Part shown: positions 51,301 to 62,797 of the stretch, in pieces | Layout: each line of letters opens with the position of its first letter | How positions within the stretch are numbered: position 1 is the first letter of the stretch | Source: Spirodela intermedia | Taxonomy: Eukaryota; Streptophyta; Magnoliopsida; Alismatales; Araceae | DNA: 64,000 nucleotides | Assembly (NCBI GenBank): GCA_902729315.2 | Contig: LR746270.1 | Span: forward strand, 980,501 to 1,044,500 | Direction of reading: 5' to 3' | The notes under the pieces: model-generated | What the model saw: the letters and a program-made list of their open reading frames with translations, nothing else | Told to the model about the DNA's origin: nothing | Database searches by the model: none | Translations under genes and position numbers: made by a program

Positions 51301-54300
51301 CGGAAAAGGTCGGAGACAAGGAAGGTTGGTCGTAGTAATTAGTAAGTTGTTTTGTATCCAAGCCATTGGGTTGCGTGGATGACAAGAAACGGTCATCTTT
51401 TCAGAAGGAATAGCGCCATAGTATCTAGGGTTTTCATGTGGGTTTTTGATGAGTTGAAACATTGGGTGAGATCTTTGTGAAGTGAGGAAGGCAATGCTCC
51501 ACTAATTTTGGAGTTGTTGGGTCTTTGGTTTTGGCTTATTACCGATGTCGCATAAAAGTGATGTATTGGGGTTTCTGAAAGCTTTTAGATCACGAGCTTT
51601 TAAATAACCTGGTGCTATCCACTTAAAAAAAACTACTATATTGGGGCGTTATTTTGTTAGTTGTTGAGGTTTATTTATTCCATTCAGTGTTATTTTGACA
51701 ATTTCCCTCGATTTGTCTGAAATTCAAGATACAGTATTGGCTTAATTAGAATATTTTATGTGGGTGTATGTGGAAATGAATTAAACACTTTTGCTTGCAG
51801 TTTTAGATTGAAGAATTGAAACTATCATTTGCATACATAATTCAACGCATAGTTTAGGTTTTCAACTGTTTTACAATGTGCGTGCACTATATTGACCATC
51901 AACGTACTGAAGTTATCCCTGTTTTCAGGAGGTTTGTGCCAGGAAATTTAATGTGCTAGTTACAACTTACGAGTTTGTAATGTACGACCGTTCCAAGCTA
52001 TCAAAAATCGATTGGAAGTATATCATTATTGATGAAGCTCAACGTATGAAAGATAGAGAATCTGTTTTGGCTCGTGATCTTGACAGATACCGTTGCCAGA
52101 GACGATTACTTCTTACAGGGACTCCTTTGCAGGTTTGTCAATATATGGGAATAATGATAATCCTGTTTCCATAAAAAAAGGCTGATCATGAAAAAAAAGG
52201 AAAAAAAATGATGTTTTAGTTTTTGAAGTGCTTTCAGTAAAACCCCTGCAACATCCTGATCGAAGTTCGAAACAAGTTGATTATTTGATTTTAGAAGAGC
52301 CAAGTGCTCCCAATTGTTTCCAAGCTGCTTATTTTTCCTTCTAAATTTCTTTTGTAGAATAAATTTGTGAATTTTTTTGTTTGATTTGAAATATGTGCGG
52401 CGAGAAGTTCACAATTCTTAAAAATTGTGGTTTCTCTCTTAATTCAGTTGGTGTAGTGAAATTAAAAAAACGTGAGGGAAATGTGTTACATTACTGTGTG
52501 AAGTATATTGCAAGAACTACATCAGCAATATACTTGCCGACATCTAATTTTTAATATTGAGAAATCGGTATCCCTTCTATATTCGTGCGCACACATAAAC
52601 GCATGCTTTCTTGAAAGGTGAATGTCTCCGTATCCATCAGTAATTTTTTATTTTTTGTTGTACAAATCAGGATTTTGAGTTTTATTATTTTTCCGACTCT
52701 GATCTCTACCTGTATTTTATATCTTTGGCCCTCTCGTTGGATATTTTTCATTTTACTTTTATTTTTGAACCCAGAATGATTTGAAGGAACTCTGGTCACT
52801 GCTAAATTTGCTTCTACCTGAAGTCTTTGACAATCGCAAAGCATTTCATGATTGGTTCTCAAAGCCCTTTCAAAAGGATGGTTCCTCACATAGCCCGGAG
52901 GAAGATGATTGGCTAGAGACCGAGAAAAAGGTGATCATCATTCATAGGCTTCATCAGATTTTGGAACCATTTATGCTCAGAAGGCGTGTTGAAGATGTGG
53001 AAGGTTCTCTCCCTCCCAAGGTATCCACTGGTTTGAATCGTTTATGTTTCTTTCGAGGTTAAGCCTTGTTTAGAACTGACGGCCGTTTTTCTTGGTGTTG
53101 CTTGCAGGTTTCCATTGTTTTGAAATGCCGAATGTCGGCTATGCAGGGTGCCATTTATGATTGGATTAAATCAACTGGTACCATTAGAGTTGATCCTGAA
53201 GATGAGTTACGCAGAGTGGAGAAAAATCCATCGTACCAGGTTAAGATGTACAAGAATCTTAATAACAAATGCATGGAGCTGCGCAAAGCCTGCAATCATC
53301 CTTTGCTCAATTATCCTTATTTCACTGACTATTCAATAGATTTTATGGTGAGGTGTTGTGGAAAGCTTTGGATCCTGGATAGGATTCTCATAAAACTTCA
53401 GAGAGCTGGGCACCGTGTACTTCTCTTTAGCACCATGACAAAGCTTCTTGATATATTAGAAGAGTATTTGCAATGGAGAGGACTTGTATATAGACGAATC
53501 GATGGCACTACAAGCCTTGAGGATCGTGAATCAGCCATAGTTGACTTCAATAAACTTGACTCTGATTGCTTCATCTTCTTGCTGAGTATTCGTGCTGCTG
53601 GAAGGGGTCTTAATCTTCAGACTGCAGACACTGTTGTCATATATGATCCAGACCCCAATCCACAGAACGAAGAGCAGGCAGTTGCTAGGGCACATCGCAT
53701 TGGGCAGCAAAGAGAGGTCAAAGTTATTTATATGGAAGCTGTTGTGGACCAAATTTCAAGTTACCAGAAAGAAGATGAACTACGGAATGGAGGTACAGCT
53801 GATTCGGAGGATGATCTTGCTGGCAGAGATAGATATATGGGTTCCATTGAAAGTCTCATACGGAACAATATCCAACAGTATAAGATTGACATGGCCGACG
53901 AAGTAATAAATGCTGGTCGGTTTGATCAGCGCACAACTCATGAAGAAAGGAGAATGACTTTAGAGACATTACTCCATGATGAAGAGAGATATCAGGAAAC
54001 TGTTCATGATGTTCCTTCATTACAACAGGTGAATCGTATGATCGCTCGAAGTGAAGAAGAAGTTGAACTGTTTGATCAGATGGATGAAGAATTTGAGTGG
54101 ACTGGGGAGATGGTGAAGTATGATCAGGTTCCCAAGTGGCTAAGAGTCGGATCTAAAGAAGTGAATGCAATTATTTCTAATCTGTCGAGGAAGCCATCCA
54201 AGAACATCTTATCTGACAAGGTTGTTCTGGAATCTGGTGAAATTGTTGTGGCATCATCTCCGAGTAGGTCTGAAAGAAGAAGAGGGCGCCCGAACTATTC

Positions 54301-57279
54301 TATTTACAGGGAGTTGGACGATGAAGATGTAGAAGATTCTGACGCAAGCTCTGAAGAGAGAAATGAATATCTGATACATGAAGAGGAAGGAGAAGTTGGG
54401 GAGTTTGACGAAGAATTTAATGGTACGACCAGTGAGGCGCTGGATAATAAAGATCAATCGGAAGACGAAGGTCTGGTTGATGGTGGCTCATTCGTCTTTC
54501 CCCATGCTTCGGAAGTCAATATAAGTGAACCTGTTTTTGAGGATGCTGGCTCTTCAGGATATTCATCTGGAAGTCAAAGATTGCCTCAAGTTGCAACCCC
54601 TTCTGGATCTTCACAGAAGTTCGGATCTCTCTCTGCTTTAGATGCAAAGCCAGCAGCTCCCTCAAAAAGGACGGTGAGCTCTCTTTGCACAGAATTTTCC
54701 TCGTTATTGTTCTCTGCGTTATTCTTCTGTTCTCATCTTCCATTAATTGCTAATTTTTTCATGCGGAAAACTCAGATTGATGATTTGGAGGAGGGGGAAA
54801 TTGCAATGTCGAGTGATTCTCACGTAGATCTCCAGCAGTCTGGAAGCTACGCCGTTGAGCGTGAAGAATGCGAGGACGAGCAGGTTCTTCAACCCAGAAT
54901 AAAGCGTAAGCGTAGTATGCGCATCCGGCCAAGGCCTATGGCGGACAAGCTTGAAGAGAAATCCAACAGCAAGAGGCATGTGTCGCAGCAGGGATCCCAG
55001 CTGACTATGCCAGCAGAAAATGATCATGCTTTGCGGTCGAGGCCCGAATTCGAATCTGAGGCATTGAATGAGTCAGTTCCAGAGGCACCTGACACAAGCA
55101 ACCTCTCTGTGAAGCAGAAGCGTACTTCAACATCACGGAAGGGTCCAGTTGCTCAAAGATCAAATGCCATGCTCAAGGCCAGCAGGTTGAATAATGTGTC
55201 CGGGGTTGCAGAGGGTTCAACTGAAAATGCTAGAGAAAGCTGGAATGGCAAAGCCCCGAACAATTCTGGGTCTACATTTGCTGGAACCAAGACATCGGAT
55301 ATAATGCAGAGAAAGGTAATTGTTTCTTGAATCTATTTGTTTCAAGTCATTTATTATTATTCAATGTTGCATCCTGTTCTCCATGGGAACTCCGTGTGCA
55401 TCATCAGCTTTGAATATATCATAATGTGGTAATCCAACCGCAGAAGAGGAGCGACAGATGGGCATTCCGGGGTGCTCTTTGTTATGGTTTGTTAGATACA
55501 ATTGTCAAATATGGAAATTTTCATTATTTAAATCGTTTATCTCCTTCACTTGTAGTCGTTTAGCATTCAATGAATGAATGAGACTGAAGAATTCATTTGA
55601 TCTCCTGATATCAAGCAAATCCGAATCTTTCTTCGTGCATAACGAAATTTTAATTTGACTGACTCTTTCTTTAACTGATGGGTGAAATTCCTATAGTTTT
55701 ATCAGTCGTCAATCGCATTTTAGAGCAAGTAGAATTTCTTTTTAAGTACTGATTTCATATGGTGTCGGCTTGCTGGAGCAATGCAAGACCTTGCTTGATT
55801 TCTATGGGATTGCTGTCATTATCATAACTTTTGTCAAAGTTTCATGGAGCATCTGTTCCCAGTTTGTGGGAACCGGGAGGGACCCTTTCATATGCTCCGT
55901 AGAGGATGCACGTGAATGTTTCCTTGATTTTGATTCTAATGCGCTTGGTTAGATGATTGATGCAGAATCAGCTTTTTCGTGTTTGATTCTCATCTCAGAA
56001 TCTTTTTTCCATGTTCAGTTCAAGAATGTCATCGGCGAGCTTCAGAGGAGAATCGACAAAGATGGCCATCAGATTGTGCCCATTGTGTTTGATTCGTGGA
56101 GGAGAAACGAGAATCTGTACTACGCCAGTTCTGCGTCCACGGCGAACAATATCTTGGATCTACGGAGGATCGATCGACGAGTTGACAGCTTCGAGTACAA
56201 TGGCATTGCGGACTTCGTTGCTGACGTCCACCTGATGTTGAAGAACTTGGTCCAGTATCTGGGTTACTCATACGAGGTACGCTCTCTCTCTCTCTCTTTC
56301 TCTCTCTCCTGTTCAGTCGTAGGGCTTATTTTTGCTCACGAGAAGTAGAACACCATGTGTTTCCTGCTGAAATCAGTGAAGAAAACGAGCCCAAACTGCA
56401 ACTGGCTGAATCTCTGTGCAGGTGAAGAGTGAGGCGAGGAAGCTTCAAGAGCTCTTCTTTGAGATCATGAAGATGGCGTTTCCAGATGCGGATCTAAGAG
56501 AAGCGAGGAACACTGCGACGTTCCTGGGCCCCGGAGGAGGGCCTCTGTTGTCCCCGTCTCCAAGGCCATCCGCCGCTGCCGCCAGCGCCATCAATCAGAG
56601 CAAGCGGCACAAGCTTCTCGATGACATTGAATCATCGGACTTGGGGACCCCCCGAGCTGCTTTCCGAGGTGCCGGCCCAAGCGAGGAAGAACAGAGAAGG
56701 CGAGCCCCAGCAGGGAAGTCCCACAGCAAGGAAACAAGGCCCTCGGGTGGTGGCGGTGGTAGCGGCAGCAGCAGCAGGGGTGGTGGGGAGCTTGCACCAC
56801 TGGATTGCCCTCCCTTCCTGGCTCACCCAGGTGACCTGGTCATCCACAAGAAGAAGAGGAAAGACAGGGAGAAGTCAGCCTCCGTCATGCAGAAGGGCAG
56901 CCCTGCTTCAACACCGAAGGCGGCGGCGGCAGCGGCACGGGTGGGGCCGGCGTCTCTGCTCGGCCAGAGTCGGGTTGGCCCTGCATCGCCACCGTCGAAG
57001 CCGTCAAAGCCGTCAAAGCCAGCGAGGCCCAGCATGGTCTCCCCCACCGGGGGGGTGCGCAACGCCAAGATCTTGCTCCACAAGGACGCTGCGCCGACGC
57101 ATCCTGGTGGGCAGCAGCCTGTGCAATCCAGCTCATGGCCCCATCAGAAGGGACCACCGCCGGTGGCCAGCGGCGGCGGCGGCGGGCCGGTGGCTGCGGC
57201 AGCACAAGAGGCCCAGTGGGCGAAACCTGTAAAGAAAATGAGGACAGATACCGGGAAGAGGCGGCCAAGCCATTTGTGA
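45332..57279 (+). CDS. BRM: BRAHMA, SWI/SNF chromatin-remodelling ATPase, 14 exons, complete
   Basis: Exons 45332-45571, 46074-47387, 47483-48787, 48884-48993, 49205-49292, 49542-49628, 50442-50534, 50624-50707, 51929-52132, 52775-53020, 53108-54673, 54776-55315, 56019-56276, 56422-57279 give 2330 aa (Arabidopsis BRM about 2190). Order: Ser/Pro- and Gln/His-rich N-terminus; QLQ domain ([20 protein letters not shown]) near residues 495-517; HSA helix about 800-880; Snf2 ATPase with DEMGLGKT (about 1040), IIDEAQRMK (about 1142) and LLLTGTPLQ; helicase C domain with [20 protein letters not shown] and [10 protein letters not shown]-hook-like RRGRP; bromodomain-type region about 1960-2080; low-complexity tail ending GKRRPSHL. 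From family knowledge, BRM slides or evicts nucleosomes in the plant SWI/SNF (BAS) complex and counters Polycomb at developmental genes. The intron 54674-54775 is in frame. Confidence 0.97.
50067..50384 (-). other. 105-codon antisense frame in a BRM intron, possible retroelement relic
   Basis: In the 813-bp intron 49629-50441 the minus strand is open from [12 protein letters not shown] to LTLIQC. The part [23 protein letters not shown] loosely recalls the helical gag (UBN2) region of copia elements, but no decisive motif is present. Confidence 0.25.
51340..51480 (+). mobile_element. Possible non-LTR (LINE) tail in a BRM intron
   Basis: In the 1.2-kb intron 50708-51928 a plus-strand reading of about 51370-51480 gives [16 protein letters not shown] and then a helical stretch ([15 protein letters not shown]). 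This resembles the WxxWxxRNxxxF motif at the C-terminal end of plant LINE polyproteins. Flanking frames are broken by stops. Confidence 0.45.
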
Positions 57280-58018
57280 GTTCTGCGTGTACATATATAT
57301 ATCATGGTCTATTTTGCCCTATGGATTTTGGTTTCCTGGCGGATCAATTGCAGAAGAAAAATCCCAGCTTTATTTATATTCACACTCTCTGTGGGTTTGT
57401 GTTCTTTGGCAGCTCGTTGCAGAGGGAAGAAGACTGAGCAGGGCCCCTCCCTACCGTCTTAATCTTCTGAAATTTCTCCGCCCTCTGTGAACGGCGGTGG
57501 CTGCTGCGATTACCACGCGGAGGAGGCCTCCTCGCGGGAGGAAGCAAATGGTGGATGAGAGGGAAAGTCCAATTGTTCAGGCGCCGACAAGAAGAGGCGT
57601 TGACGAGTGAAATGGGCGGGCAGCGTGGGAGGGGAGAAACTGGGCTCTGGTTTCTCTCCTTTTTTGTTCCGTTCTCTGCTGGTGCTCAGGGCCCGGGCGC
57701 TTCTGTCACTGGGTGGCTGTGGGAAGGTAGGGAAGGAGGCCGCATTGTTCACGGCAGAGTGAGAGGGGGGGGGGGGTTCGCTTCTGTTTCTCTCTCTTGC
57801 GGATACCGCAGTTCCCTTCTCTCTCTCTCTCTCTCAATAGAGGTGAGGTCATGTTGACTTTTTCCATCATGTAAAAGAACACTTCACACTGTATACATAG
57901 TTTGACGACCCATCTTGCTGCTAGAGGCAGGAGAGTCGAGCAGAACGGTCGCCATCCTTGATGTGGGGCAAGAGTGTTCAGTCGTTTAATGCACCGGGTT
58001 TGGGTGAACGACAGAGGA
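57280..58018. other. Convergent 3' region of BRM and the E2 gene
   Basis: Contains the BRM 3' UTR (from 57280), a G-rich run at 57765-57775, a short CT run at 57815-57836 and the E2 3' UTR. Open frames on both strands are short and unsupported. Confidence 0.6.
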
Positions 58019-60425
58019 TCAGGTTTTGGCTGCCAGATCGTCATCGTCGTCGTCGCTGGACTCTGATTCATCTCCGCTCGGATCTTCGTCTCCTGAATCG
58101 TCCATTGATGGGGAGCCAGCGTCCTCGGGCTTTGCATACTTCTCACAGTACTCTGGAGGAAAATTTCTAAACATCAGCGAGATGGCAGGTTTCTGAATCC
58201 AAAAAGATTCAACCAGGCGGAAAGTGGAGACAAATATAGCTCGAGTTCGAGGACGGGCCGACCCATTTCTGAACTGGGTTGGTGAAAAAGAAGTAAAATT
58301 ATCTGGGTTTTTTTATTTTTCACATGACTCTCGGGGAAATTTCGGTATGGTTAGAAAAATGGCAGGATTCTAAACCTCGAACGATTTGCCCCAATAAAGG
58401 GTGGAACCAGATATGGCTCAATCTTGGGAATGGGGGTATGTGGGGTTGGGGTAGAACATTTCCAATAGATTTCGAGGCTCAGTGTTCAGGATTTTCAAGA
58501 TGAATTGGAGAAAAAGAAGTATGATCCGTGTTATTACTTCAAGTTGATTGAATCCGAGCAACTTACTGAACTCTCTAAATGACGGCTGAATTCCCATCCT
58601 ATACAGACCATGTTTCTGCCATAATGAGATACCTAAAGGTAGAATAAGATTGTGGCAAGTTACAGATAATCTGTCCTCAGGGCATGAAGATTCCCAGGGA
58701 AAAAAAATTGATGTTCTTACTCATTTCAGCGTCTAGTAATCAACGGATTCCGCGGCCACAATGGTTTTAACTAAGAGAGAAGCTCCATACAGAATTAAAA
58801 TCTTGGCCAACACGTCGGGGGATTGCTCCAGTTAGCATTTTCGACAGGACTAAAGATCTCAAGGGCCTCCAATAGGTGCCTTTCCCCTGAAAAGTCTTGC
58901 CGTCCAACAATTCGACATTGGATCATGGAGGTGTTGGAATCACAAAGCCAACATTGTAATCCGAGTGATGTAAATCTTTTTGGGTTTCGACAAAGATTCG
59001 AGACAAGAACTTCTATTTCACTCGACCAAACCAAAAGCATCAAGCAGCATGAGCCATGATCCTTACTCGGACAAGTTACGGCCATTTTAAAGACAAAACG
59101 CCAAATTTGGATATAAGAAGGTTAACCACCAAAACTAGAGGATTTAAAGCGGAATGAACAGAAAAGAAGTACCTTTTACTCTTTTCTCGTATTCTGTATG
59201 ATCACGGATCATCAAAGCAGCGGCTTCCTTGTTCAGAGGATCTGAAGGGTTAGGATACAGGAGAAGCTGCGGAAGGAAGACCTCAAAAACATTTACAAGA
59301 TCTGCACAATGATGATGCTTATTAAACGCGGAAGTTTATGTACTTGGCTCCAACAAAAAAGAATCGTCTAAATCAATCCATAAACAAACAAAATCCTTTA
59401 TTTAAAAATTGCGAGGACCAAGAGATAGGAGATACCAAACATAGGGCTCCATCTCTGGTTGATGACATCCAGACAAACTGAGCCAGACCTGAAGGAATTT
59501 TAGTACCGTTAACACTCATATAACTAAGGGTCCAGGGATATGAATATTCCCTGGAGTGAAGGTCTGAATGAGGAAGCAGGGAGATGAGACAGAAGCTGGA
59601 AACATCGCAATACCCAAGAGACTACAAGCAAAAACTCACTTCTCATCAACATTTGGGTGGTAAATCTTATTGACAAAGCCAATTGAAGGGGACTTGTAAG
59701 GATAGCCATCTGGTAGAGCTACTCTTATCTTCCACACACCCCTGTGATATGGACCTGCCACAACCACAGAATATGTAAAAAATAAATAAATAGTGAAGCC
59801 CACGTATCACTTCCAGGCATTAAGAACAGTAGAAAAAACAGAAACCGACGCCCCAAATAGAGATTTATTTTTTTTAAGTAACAGCGTTGAATTACTTAAC
59901 TGGACTATAACAATTTCAAAATAGCAAGCGTTCAACAAGAAAGAAACAGGAAAATTCCAAAAGCACACAATCTCTGAAGCAGAATCACAGCTGGACCGGA
60001 GAAAATCGACTTCAATTTTCTTCACTCTTCCTAAATGCCGACATGATTCAGTCAACTAAGACAACTACGACATCACGAGCATCATGAACCATGAATCTCG
60101 GAACAAACTCGCTACCTCACCAATATTAAAACTTTGCCCCGATCAAGGGAAGCAAGAAAAAGGGGGATGGGGAGAGGGAGATAGTAGACAGAGTCGGATA
60201 TCGGAGGCCATTACTGTCGCTGGGGCCGTGGAATTCAACGTGGAACTCGTGCGTCCCATCGTTGATCGTCTCCACCTTATAGTCGCTCATCATCCTGCAT
60301 CCAGAGGACGTAAAGAGACACAAGGACGTGAATTCCCTCGATAGGCGCAGATTCCAGCAGCGGGTGTGGGTGTGCGCTTACAGCTTCATGAAGTCCATCT
60401 CTCGGCGTTTAGTCGGCGAAGACAT
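58019..60425 (-). CDS. UBC6: Ubiquitin-conjugating enzyme E2, UBC4/5/6 group, six exons
   Basis: Exons 60425-60382, 60294-60215, 59754-59640, 59488-59436, 59301-59173, 58152-58019 give 184 aa. It starts [20 protein letters not shown], as in plant UBC4/5/6 (animal UBE2H-like). The UBC fold includes [18 protein letters not shown], whose Cys is the thioester-forming active site, then [29 protein letters not shown]. The C-terminal tail is acidic (SSDDDDDD). It accepts ubiquitin from E1 and passes it to substrates with E3s. Differences from the remembered consensus are [18 protein letters not shown] and INQRWSP (usually INQTWSP). Sequence alone does not separate UBC4, 5 and 6; the symbol leans on its position next to BRM. 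Confidence 0.95.
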
Positions 60426-60500
60426 CTTGCTCTTCTCCCTTCCAGTCTCTGATCCTCTTCCTCTCTTCCTCTCTCTCTCTCTCTCTCCCCGTCTGCTCGA
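60426..60500 (-). promoter_or_regulatory. CT/GA-rich leader of the E2 gene
   Basis: Immediately upstream of the E2 ATG is a purine-rich GA run on the sense strand (CT on the plus strand, about 60461-60488), a common type of plant 5' leader and core promoter element. Confidence 0.5.
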
Positions 60501-61510
60501 GGTCTGGCAGTCGCTGGAGGAGGAAGGAAGGTCGGATTAGGACTAGCCAGAAGATTCCACACATCCTTCTATTTATATCAGAAATTATTTGCATATGAAC
60601 CCCTAATAATTTACGCATTTGCACCGAACATTAAATACAGAGGGCCCTCCCAAGTCGATTTTTGGGGGCGATTCTGTAAAATTCCCCCATAGCGACTTGG
60701 ATACGACTCTTGATCTCCCCCCCCGCCCCGAAATCCAAGCTTCCAATCATTGGAATCCGAAACCTGCTTGGCCCGACGTTGACTCAAATGGGCCCACTAC
60801 GCCCAACACCCCGGCATGAGCCTTGAGGTAAAGCCCCCCAAAAAATACCTCCCTTAAGGCCCGGAGCCCATTTCTAGCCATGTAGCTGCCCTGGATTGGG
60901 CCTGGGCTCTTCAGATAAGGCCCAGGCCCATCTCGGGCATGAATGTATATGTATGTGTATACCCGGGGAAAGTTATTTTAAAACCCATTTTTGAGGGAAA
61001 ATTATGGTATCAAATCGGGTCTCTTCTTCCTCACAAGATCGATCAAAACAAAAGGGGTAGGAATAAATAATGGATTATTTTCTATTTTATAGAGTTTGAG
61101 GGTTCTGACCCAAATCAAGAAAATATAGAGTTGAGATGGGAAGCTACATTTATCACACCATAAAACTATCCAGTTCAGATTCTGGGCGATTCATAAATCT
61201 GTAGTTTTTGGGGGATTCTCATGAAAAGTGGTTGCGAAGAAGAAAGTAAAAAAGTAATAAATAAATCAGATAACATGGGTACAAATCATGTTTAGCTTCT
61301 TATGCTCATTGATATTGAAAGATGGATATGATGAGGAGGAAAAGGGAAATTTTCATAAATAGTTTGACCGTAAATGGGTTAGGATACAAGAGATAGTTTG
61401 ACCGATAGTTGACAACTGGGATGACAGATCATATAAAAGGCCCCGCCTTTTGCAAGAAACATAGGGAAATAGAGACGTAGACGAAATATACAAGATGCCT
61501 GCCTGCGTCA
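60501..61510. other. Spacer between the OCTOPUS-like gene and the E2 gene
   Basis: Holds the E2 promoter, then about 60620-60920 of C-rich sequence with repeated GGGCC/GGCCC words, and the 3' UTR of the upstream gene. No gene or repeat family recognised. Confidence 0.55.
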
Positions 61511-62797
61511 TCAATAGAAGCCGAAGATTCCCCTGCTGATGGGGCGAGAAGTCTTCGTCCTGCTCTTGGCGTTCCTTCGGCTGCTTCTCAGAGGAGTCAA
61601 GTAGAAGCGGAGGAGCCCGTTCTCCAGGTTCCCAGGGGAGTAGAAGTGGATGCTCCGGCTCCGACCAAAGCTGTGCTCGTTCCTCTTCGCTGAGCAATGG
61701 AGAACGCCACCGGTGACAGTGCCTTTGCTTCTGCTCAGAGAGCGCCTATGCCGGGTAAGTTCTTCAGAGTTCATCTTCTCTATGGCCCTCATCTTACAGC
61801 TCTCTCTCCAGGATTCTGAGAGAGACCGTTCCAGGAACTGCCTCTGAGTCTGAGGGGTTTCCTTGAAATGGCTGGGCATGCCCCATCTCCAGACCTTGCT
61901 CCATCTGTGGGTCTTCTTCCTCCTGCTCCCAGACGCCGCCGCAGCAGCACAGTGATGGTGATGGTCCTCGTTGAGACTGTGTCTCAGAGATTTCCTATTG
62001 TTGGTGCGAAGAGGAGAAGGCTTCTCTGCAGTTGAGCTCGAGGAATCGGTTGTTCTGGTGGATGAATCAAGCTGAGATGATACAGCTCCTTCGCAGAACT
62101 CGGGCAGGCTTCTTCTCCTCTCGCTGGGCCATGAACTGTCCGAATCTCTGTCCTCCGCTTCCTCGACGCAGGAGAAGGAGCAGATGAAGGCCTTGCTCGC
62201 CATTGAACCGTCCCACGAGTGCCTCGGGTCCTCCCACGCCGCCTTACTTGGATCGTAGGAGAGCTTCCAGTCGCAGGAATGGCGAGATCTCTGCTCAAGT
62301 TCCGGCCATTCTTCTTCCACGTTCCCGTTCTGCCACCTCCGGTGGGACGATCCTTTCTTGCGCCATATTTGGGTGTTCTTCGAGAACACTGAGCCCAACC
62401 AGAAGGATACGCTCCTCGGCTTCAAACCAGAAACACTGGTATCACCACCAAACCTCGGTGGAAGCCTTGGTTCAGATTCCTGGCACATCGACGGCTGAGC
62501 TCCGACTGAATGATCAGCTCCGGGATCGTTCTCCAAGATGGGTGCTTGATTAGGACCAGCGTCATCGTCGAGGCGGAAGAGAGCAAGCAGAGTCCTTCTT
62601 TCGCAGTCTTCGTGAGGGATTCTGTGGCGATCTGAGAGAGATGGAGGGGCGACGAACACCTCTGCAGGGCATTTCGGACTCCTACCTGCAGCGTCAATGG
62701 CGGACAGTCTCTCGAGCAGACAAGAAGAACAGAAACCAGTGAAAAACTGAGACGGATGTCTCGTGCATCTCGTGAAGCCGCCCCCTAAGGGATTCAT
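61511..62797 (-). CDS. OCTOPUS-like / DUF740 (UPF0503) protein, intronless
   Basis: A 428-aa single-exon frame. The N-terminus has CTRHPSQFFTGFCSSCLLERL, the conserved Cys-rich signature of the OCTOPUS family. The middle has SVSFWLGSVFSKNTQIWRKK and WELxYDP-like blocks (SCDWKLSYDPSKAAWEDPRHSWDG), a His run followed by Ala-rich sequence (DHHHHC), and a basic WSKVWRWG segment. The C-terminus carries the family's NGLLRFYLTPLR motif. From family knowledge, OCTOPUS is a polarly localised plasma-membrane-associated protein promoting phloem differentiation, and OPS-like paralogues share part of that role. At 428 aa it is shorter than Arabidopsis OPS (about 685), closer to the shorter paralogues. Which paralogue is uncertain. 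Confidence 0.88.
   Translation of the reverse strand: MNPLGGGFTRCTRHPSQFFTGFCSSCLLERLSAIDAAGRSPKCPAEVFVAPPSLSDRHRIPHEDCERRTLLALFRLDDDAGPNQAPILENDPGADHSVGAQPSMCQESEPRLPPRFGGDTSVSGLKPRSVSFWLGSVFSKNTQIWRKKGSSHRRWQNGNVEEEWPELEQRSRHSCDWKLSYDPSKAAWEDPRHSWDGSMASKAFICSFSCVEEAEDRDSDSSWPSERRRSLPEFCEGAVSSQLDSSTRTTDSSSSTAEKPSPLRTNNRKSLRHSLNEDHHHHCAAAAASGSRRKKTHRWSKVWRWGMPSHFKETPQTQRQFLERSLSESWRESCKMRAIEKMNSEELTRHRRSLSRSKGTVTGGVLHCSAKRNEHSFGRSRSIHFYSPGNLENGLLRFYLTPLRSSRRNAKSRTKTSRPISRGIFGFY

Noticed and set aside
53066-55330. A single 754-codon frame through the BRM helicase region
   Set aside because: It runs through the in-frame intron 54674-54775 and starts inside intron 53021-53107; the spliced exon model matches the family better.
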